From an uncultured Granulosicoccaceae bacterium (GTDB lineage Bacteria; Pseudomonadota; Gammaproteobacteria; Granulosicoccales; Granulosicoccaceae), in NCBI GenBank assembly GCA_938003855.1, contig CALKXD010000098.1, positions 1 to 64,000 of the forward strand: DNA of 64,000 bases, given 5' to 3'. The position numbers were made by a program, and so were the translations under genes. Numbering within the stretch: the first letter of the stretch is position 1; the number at the start of each line of letters is the position of its first letter. Positions 59,575-64,000 of the stretch are shown here, one piece after another. The notes under the pieces are model-generated. The model did not search any database. It was given only the letters and a program-made list of their open reading frames with translations, and was not told the origin of the DNA.

Positions 59575-61002
59575 TCATTCTGACTGGTCAGACACCTGCT
59601 GGAAGCCGCCCTGTTTTTCGAACAACGTCATTTTGTTGATCAACCTGACCGCCAGCAATAACGCCGCAACCGATAGCCCGATAATCAGACCCCACCAGAG
59701 CCCTGCCGCCCCGTATCCCCAATGGTGCGCACTGAAATACCCAAGTAGAAACGCTATACCCCAATACGAAAACGCATTGATCAGCATAGGCACCCGCACG
59801 TCCTGCAGGCCGCGCAAGATGCCAATCAGTGCCACTTGTGCACCATCCGACAACTGAAACAACGCAGCCAATACCAGCAATTGCGCCGCAATAGATATCA
59901 GCTGTGCATCATCGGTATAGAGAGATATTAGCGGATAACGCAGCAGCAACAGAGCTGACACTGTCAGCATTGCCATGATTAGTGTAATAATCAGGCCACT
60001 GCAAATTCTGAGCTTGGCAGCCGGTAATGACTGACGACCATAGACACGCCCGAGGCGGGCGGTCACCGCAAACGACAGGCCGAGCGGCAACATAAAGCAA
60101 ATACTGGTGACACCGATAGCGATGTAATGTGCTGCCGCTTCCAACGTACCGATCATGCCCATTTGCATGGCAGTCGCAAAAAACAAACCCGCCTCGAACA
60201 GCAGCGTAAAGTAGATCGGAATCGACAGCACCAGCATCGGCTGTATATCGCGCCAACGCGGCCACTCGAACGTAGACAGAAGATTAAACCGCGCAAAGCG
60301 ATCTCGACGCAGATACAACAACAGCGCGATCGCCATTGATATCATCACCGCTGACGTCGCCATGCCGATGCCGAACAAACCCAGTTTCGGAAAACCGAAC
60401 CAGCCCAGACCAAAGGCCAGATCAGCAAATATATTGATAGCCAGCCCCAGTATCTGCACAAACAGCACCGGGCGGGTAAACCCGGTGGCTTCACACACAT
60501 TGCGGCAGGCCATGACGACGGCAAATGCCGGTAAACTCCACGAAGCGGATATAAGATACTGGCGAATAAACGGCACCAGTTCGGCCTGCAGTGACAAATA
60601 GGGCAGCAAGGCCGCAATCAACAACGCGGTGGCCGTTGCAATACACCCGGTAATTACCCCGAGCCACAGACCCTGCCGAAACACAGAACCGACAATCACC
60701 CGCCGACGCTGGCCGATTAATTTCGACAACGTCGGCGACAGACCGGCCATCAGGCCGATGCACGACAAGGACGCAAAAAACCAGATACCCGCAGCAATAC
60801 CGCCGGCGGCCAGCTCTACCTGACCAAGTTGACCGGCCACCAGGGCATCCGCCAAACCGTTGCCCACCTGCAGCAACTGGGCACCAATCAACGGCAACGC
60901 AATCACCAGCGTGCGTTTGATGTCGAGTAAAACACGACGGCGGGTCGCATCGCTATAAAATGACAGAGTGTTCAAAGTAATACGTGCACTGCAGTTATCC
61001 AC
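59575..61002 (-). CDS. MATE-family efflux transporter (NorM-like)
   Basis: The 475-residue protein has the twelve-segment MATE pattern in two similar halves, with LPLIGAQLLQVGNGLADALVAGQLG near the N-terminus and AGGIAAGIWFF soon after. The second half starts near residue 240 (IYFTLLFEAGLFFATAMQMG). MATE proteins expel cationic drugs or metabolites using sodium or proton gradients. No ATG lies near the N-terminus. The GTG at 61002 is the likely start, and a TTG nine codons later is an alternative. It is transcribed alone, away from the glyoxylate-shunt genes. Confidence 0.85.
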   Translation of the reverse strand: MDNCSARITLNTLSFYSDATRRRVLLDIKRTLVIALPLIGAQLLQVGNGLADALVAGQLGQVELAAGGIAAGIWFFASLSCIGLMAGLSPTLSKLIGQRRRVIVGSVFRQGLWLGVITGCIATATALLIAALLPYLSLQAELVPFIRQYLISASWSLPAFAVVMACRNVCEATGFTRPVLFVQILGLAINIFADLAFGLGWFGFPKLGLFGIGMATSAVMISMAIALLLYLRRDRFARFNLLSTFEWPRWRDIQPMLVLSIPIYFTLLFEAGLFFATAMQMGMIGTLEAAAHYIAIGVTSICFMLPLGLSFAVTARLGRVYGRQSLPAAKLRICSGLIITLIMAMLTVSALLLLRYPLISLYTDDAQLISIAAQLLVLAALFQLSDGAQVALIGILRGLQDVRVPMLINAFSYWGIAFLLGYFSAHHWGYGAAGLWWGLIIGLSVAALLLAVRLINKMTLFEKQGGFQQVSDQSE

Positions 61003-61290
61003 AATGGATTGGAAAAAACAAAGTCACCGGGCTGGATGCCGCAGTATGCGCAGCGGTGCTCTGGAAAACGATGGATCAGTGCGCCAGGGCACGCCGAAAA
61101 CTATCATACATTAATTGCATTGTGACAAGCCCCGGAACAATGCCACCACGCGCGACCATTAGATAAACGGTTACCGCTAAATGCATCCACGCTGATACGC
61201 GAAGACACAACCGTTAATGATCACGGCGGTATCGCAAAAATAATTTCCCGGTTACGGAACTGACATCGACATTAACGCAACAACAAACCG
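61003..61290. other. Gap between GST and MATE genes
   Basis: These 288 bp on the same transcription side hold the MATE promoter (minus strand) and the end of the GST unit. I see no strong hairpin or operator. Confidence 0.35.
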
Positions 61291-61935
61291 CTACAACTCG
61301 TGAGGCATGGTATTTTGCAGCGATGCGCGCGTCGAAATCTTGTTGTGCCATTCGGCAAGTGCGGGGCATTGATCGCGCCAGGCCTCGTCTGCATAGCGAA
61401 AGTCGAGGTAATCGAGCGCAATAGCAACGGACAACGTCCCGATATCCACCGTATCACCGTAGCCAGCGCACCCGGATTCCAGTGCCACCAACGCTCTGCG
61501 AAACTTATTTTTCTGCGCGTCAGACCAGTCATTCCAGCGCTTTTCTTCAGGGCGAACAAATCCCTCGTAGCGCGCCAGTATGGCCGCATCACAGATGCCA
61601 TCCGCACAGGCTTGACGCTGCAATGCCAACCATCGCGACTGTCCGTCGACGAGAAACAAGCCGCCGGCACCTTGAGTATCAAGGTATTCGCAAATCACAC
61701 GCGAATCGTACAGCGATGTACCATCATCCAGTACCAGTGCGGGAATTTTACCCAGAGGGTTGTCAGCATTCAGGTCATCACTCGGGTTTACCGGTGTCAG
61801 GCCAATTCCCACACAATTGATTTTTTCAGCCATTGCGCACTCGTGTGCAACCACCATCACCTTACGTGCATAAGGAGAAGCCGGGTTAAAAAAAAGTTTA
61901 ATGGGGGATCCTGAGGCTGTCGCTGTAGACCGCAC
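61291..61935 (-). CDS. Glutathione S-transferase
   Basis: The 214-residue protein has a thioredoxin-like N-terminal half with KLFFNPASPYARKVMVVAHE and the glutathione-binding NPLGKIPALVLDDGTSLYDSRVICEYLD, followed by an all-helical C-terminal half. The active-site serine/tyrosine lies in the SPYARK segment, as in beta/zeta-like bacterial GSTs and YibF. It conjugates or reduces small electrophiles with glutathione. No ATG lies before the domain. The GTG at 61935 is the best start, though the domain itself begins at the ATT-AAA-CTT region about 11 codons later. Confidence 0.85.
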   Translation of the reverse strand: MRSTATASGSPIKLFFNPASPYARKVMVVAHECAMAEKINCVGIGLTPVNPSDDLNADNPLGKIPALVLDDGTSLYDSRVICEYLDTQGAGGLFLVDGQSRWLALQRQACADGICDAAILARYEGFVRPEEKRWNDWSDAQKNKFRRALVALESGCAGYGDTVDIGTLSVAIALDYLDFRYADEAWRDQCPALAEWHNKISTRASLQNTMPHEL

Positions 61936-62087
61936 AGTATGGCTCGAAACGCACAGCGGGTCTATGCGTCGCGGACCGGCACGACAACCACATTCCCGCC
62001 ACCGCTATGCAGACTTGCCGGTCACCTGTTTATGACGTGGACAGACCACAGGTCGATACCGCTCAGTAACACTGTCTGCCGATTGTA

Positions 62088-64000
62088 TTATGAGCGCATC
62101 GCCTGCGCCCACAAAGAGGCCATGCGGGTGTAGTTTTCAGCCACAGTCTGCACTAATTGCGTGTCATTGATATCACCGGCCAGCCAGGCTCTGGCCGGCT
62201 TGCCGAAAATAGTCCGGCCCACCGCAAACCCTTTCACCAGTGGCATACCGCGAAAGGCCTTGAAGCCCTCGGCAAGGTCGGTGTCCGAAGCATCCAGCCC
62301 GAGAATCACTATGCCGTAGCAATAAGGTGTCGTGGTGTTGATTAGATTATGGACTTTGCCGGCCCATGAACTCGACATGCACGGTAGTTTCCACCAGTCC
62401 GGCCTGATGCCAAGCTCAAACATACGACCGACGCTGTTATAGATTGATTCACCGACTTCGGTTTCTTCATCGGGCGGGATCACTTCAAGTAACAGCTCGT
62501 GCCCACTGTGGCAACAAGCGTCGTAGAGCTCGAGTAATTTGTACTCTTGCTGTGTTCGCAGTTCGAGGTTGTCAGCAGCGCTGTAATACACCAGGCATTT
62601 TACCTTGTGCTCCAGCGGCCAGCTCTTTAGCAGCGTACCGATGCTTTGTTGTCCTTCGAATTCCAGCGGACAGGATTTCGGTAACTCAACCGGCCGTGCG
62701 ATCCACAGATTGCTGCCTGTGGCTGCATTGAGAACGTCCTGACCGAAGATACCATCGCATAAAATTCCGCTTCGCCCCTGCAGCTGCTGCGATTCGACTA
62801 CCTGCGTTGTAGCCTGAAACAACAGCGTTTTAAGTGCTGTGATGCGGTCGTGAGCAGCACCGCTGGCGTCCGCCATCTCTGCAAACTGAATGCGATGATC
62901 AAACGCATGAATATTCAGTTCCGGCCACGCCTGCGACCTCACTGTGACACGATGCAGATAGTTTAGCTCCGTGTCTATATCCGGCCGCACTATTGACGCG
63001 CTATTGGCGAGAAAGTAGTCGAGTTCATCACGGGTTGGCATCGCCGGTGTGCAACCGTGGCGCGACACTACCAAAGCGCCACAGGCATTGGCGTAGCGAA
63101 GCGCCTGCTCATAGCCTTCGTCGTTTATCCAGCCACGTAGAAAGCCCGAAATAAACGCATCACCAGCGCCCAGCACATTGAGTACACTGACAGTCACACC
63201 TTCGACTGTCACACCATCGTTGAGGTTGTCGGGGATATCACCGTCATAGACACTGGCACCAAATGGCCCACGCTTCAACACCAATACGGCGCCGCTGACT
63301 GCACGAATATTCCGCATCGCCTGAACCGTATCAGTGCTGCCGCCGGCAATATGTATTTCTTCTTCCGTACCGACAATCAGATCGAAGTCGCCGAGAATTG
63401 ACTGCAGATGCGTGGTAACCGTTTCACTGGCAATGAAGCGTGTTTCGCCATCGCCTTTAGAGGTGAGGCCCCACAACACAGGTCGATAGTCGATATCAAG
63501 CACCCGCTTAACCCCGGCCTGCTTTGCCAGTGCCAGCGCATGCTTTGACGTGCGGTAGACGTGCTCGGTGGAGAAGTGTGTGCCGGTGATAAGCAGCGCA
63601 CGACTGTCTGCAATCATCTCTGGATCGATGTCTGATTCATCGACCGCCATATCCGCACAGTTCTCGCGGTAGAAAATCAACGGGAAGGTATCCTGGTCTT
63701 TTATACCCAGTACCACCAGCGCGGTTAATCGATCAGGGTCAGTTATCACACAGCGCGTATCCACGCCTTCACGCTGCAACTGCTCTCTGATGAACTGGCC
63801 CATGTGCTCATCGCCGACGCGGGTAATAAGCGCCGTGCTCAAGCCCATACGAGACGAGCAGCAGGCAATGTTGGTAGACGAGCCACCAATGTATTTTGCA
63901 AAACTGCCGACGTCCTCCAGTCGACTGCCAATCTGCTCGGCGTAGAAGTCCACCCCGGCGCGGCCCAGACAAACCAGGTCCAGTTTTTTTTCAGCACTCA
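62088..64000 (-). CDS. iolC: 5-dehydro-2-deoxygluconokinase fused to DUF2090 (IolC type); start just beyond window
   Basis: The protein begins with a PfkB-family sugar kinase (LDLVCLGRAGVDFYAEQIG, GSFAKYIGGSSTNIACCSSRMG, and the catalytic GAGDAFISGFLRGW). It continues, from about residue 330, into the DUF2090 domain that accompanies IolC (YNSVGRMFELGIRPDWWKL, GYEQ-type segments). The kinase phosphorylates 2-deoxy-5-keto-gluconate in myo-inositol catabolism, and the C-terminal half may act as the matching aldolase. The frame is open to the last base (T-G-A-G-T-G-C-T on the minus strand). An ATG whose A lies one base outside the window would start it. Other iol genes are presumably further upstream. 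Confidence 0.87.
   Translation of the reverse strand, partial: SAEKKLDLVCLGRAGVDFYAEQIGSRLEDVGSFAKYIGGSSTNIACCSSRMGLSTALITRVGDEHMGQFIREQLQREGVDTRCVITDPDRLTALVVLGIKDQDTFPLIFYRENCADMAVDESDIDPEMIADSRALLITGTHFSTEHVYRTSKHALALAKQAGVKRVLDIDYRPVLWGLTSKGDGETRFIASETVTTHLQSILGDFDLIVGTEEEIHIAGGSTDTVQAMRNIRAVSGAVLVLKRGPFGASVYDGDIPDNLNDGVTVEGVTVSVLNVLGAGDAFISGFLRGWINDEGYEQALRYANACGALVVSRHGCTPAMPTRDELDYFLANSASIVRPDIDTELNYLHRVTVRSQAWPELNIHAFDHRIQFAEMADASGAAHDRITALKTLLFQATTQVVESQQLQGRSGILCDGIFGQDVLNAATGSNLWIARPVELPKSCPLEFEGQQSIGTLLKSWPLEHKVKCLVYYSAADNLELRTQQEYKLLELYDACCHSGHELLLEVIPPDEETEVGESIYNSVGRMFELGIRPDWWKLPCMSSSWAGKVHNLINTTTPYCYGIVILGLDASDTDLAEGFKAFRGMPLVKGFAVGRTIFGKPARAWLAGDINDTQLVQTVAENYTRMASLWAQAMRS

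Noticed and set aside
1..64000. CRISPR arrays, tRNA or rRNA genes, IS elements, prophage genes
   Set aside because: No direct-repeat/spacer pattern, cloverleaf with T-loop, rRNA core sequence or transposase/integrase motif was seen in either strand by reading.

Overview
The window reads as chromosomal DNA of a free-living, metabolically versatile proteobacterium, most likely a marine gammaproteobacterium. The support is indirect: a CbrX/CbrA-type sensor transporter, a RIO1 kinase of the pseudomonad type, GFA, PilZ and MATE families, a GlyGly-CTERM-like surface protein and moderate-to-high GC by eye. A Granulosicoccus/Arenicella-like lineage is possible but unproven. I saw no rRNA, tRNA, CRISPR array, insertion sequence or prophage gene. 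Coding density is high and most genes are intact catabolic, transport or regulatory genes.

Layout. 1-4.8 kb: the 3' part of a large repeat-built surface protein that runs, without a stop, into a frameshifted lipoprotein, then a second lipoprotein and a PilZ protein. 4.8-15.9 kb: a haloacetate-dehalogenase-like hydrolase, a Baeyer-Villiger-type monooxygenase, two tandem dimethylglycine/sarcosine dehydrogenase-like flavoproteins, a gamma-carbonic-anhydrase-like protein, a GFA protein, a D-2-hydroxyacid dehydrogenase and a small secreted protein. 16.1-21.2 kb: a five-gene Liv-type ABC importer with an internal terminator after the binding-protein gene. 21.7-26.1 kb: a CbrX/CbrA-like small membrane protein and transporter-kinase, paired with an NtrC-shaped regulator that lacks the sigma54-activation motifs. 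26.4-29.7 kb: a ribbon-helix-helix protein and a VOC/Tat-subunit/GMC-oxidoreductase module. 30-34.4 kb: a fused 5-oxoprolinase and a SPOUT RNA methyltransferase.

34.4-38 kb: an HpaR-like MarR regulator, an HpaB-type flavin monooxygenase and a flavin reductase carrying a MarR-like C-terminal domain. A 64-bp repeat family borders this block and supplies stop codons to two genes. 38.2-44.2 kb: two secreted proteins sharing a Cys-flanked DGWGW repeat, around a lipase, xylulokinase and a SPOR protein. 44.5-53 kb: a RIO kinase, then a likely catabolic cluster (2OG-Fe(II) oxygenase, AhpD-like protein, M29/NicX-like protein, membrane desaturase/hydroxylase, Rieske ferredoxin, cupin) beside a polar-amino-acid-type ABC importer. 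53-59.5 kb: an Ig-like lipoprotein, a response regulator-GGDEF cyclase, and a glyoxylate-shunt locus with a RamB-like regulator, a malate-synthase-like protein lacking its catalytic half, and isocitrate lyase. 59.6-64 kb: a MATE exporter, a glutathione S-transferase and the inositol-catabolism kinase IolC fused to DUF2090.

The genes suggest a scavenger of methylated amines, amino acids, aromatic acids, C2 compounds and inositol. The strongest leads for new biology are the NtrC-like regulator without GAFTGA or Walker B, the catalytically stripped malate synthase homologue at the aceA locus, the mixed HpaB/C1-type hydroxylase system with its repeat family, the iron-oxygenase cluster, and the shared WGW-repeat proteins.
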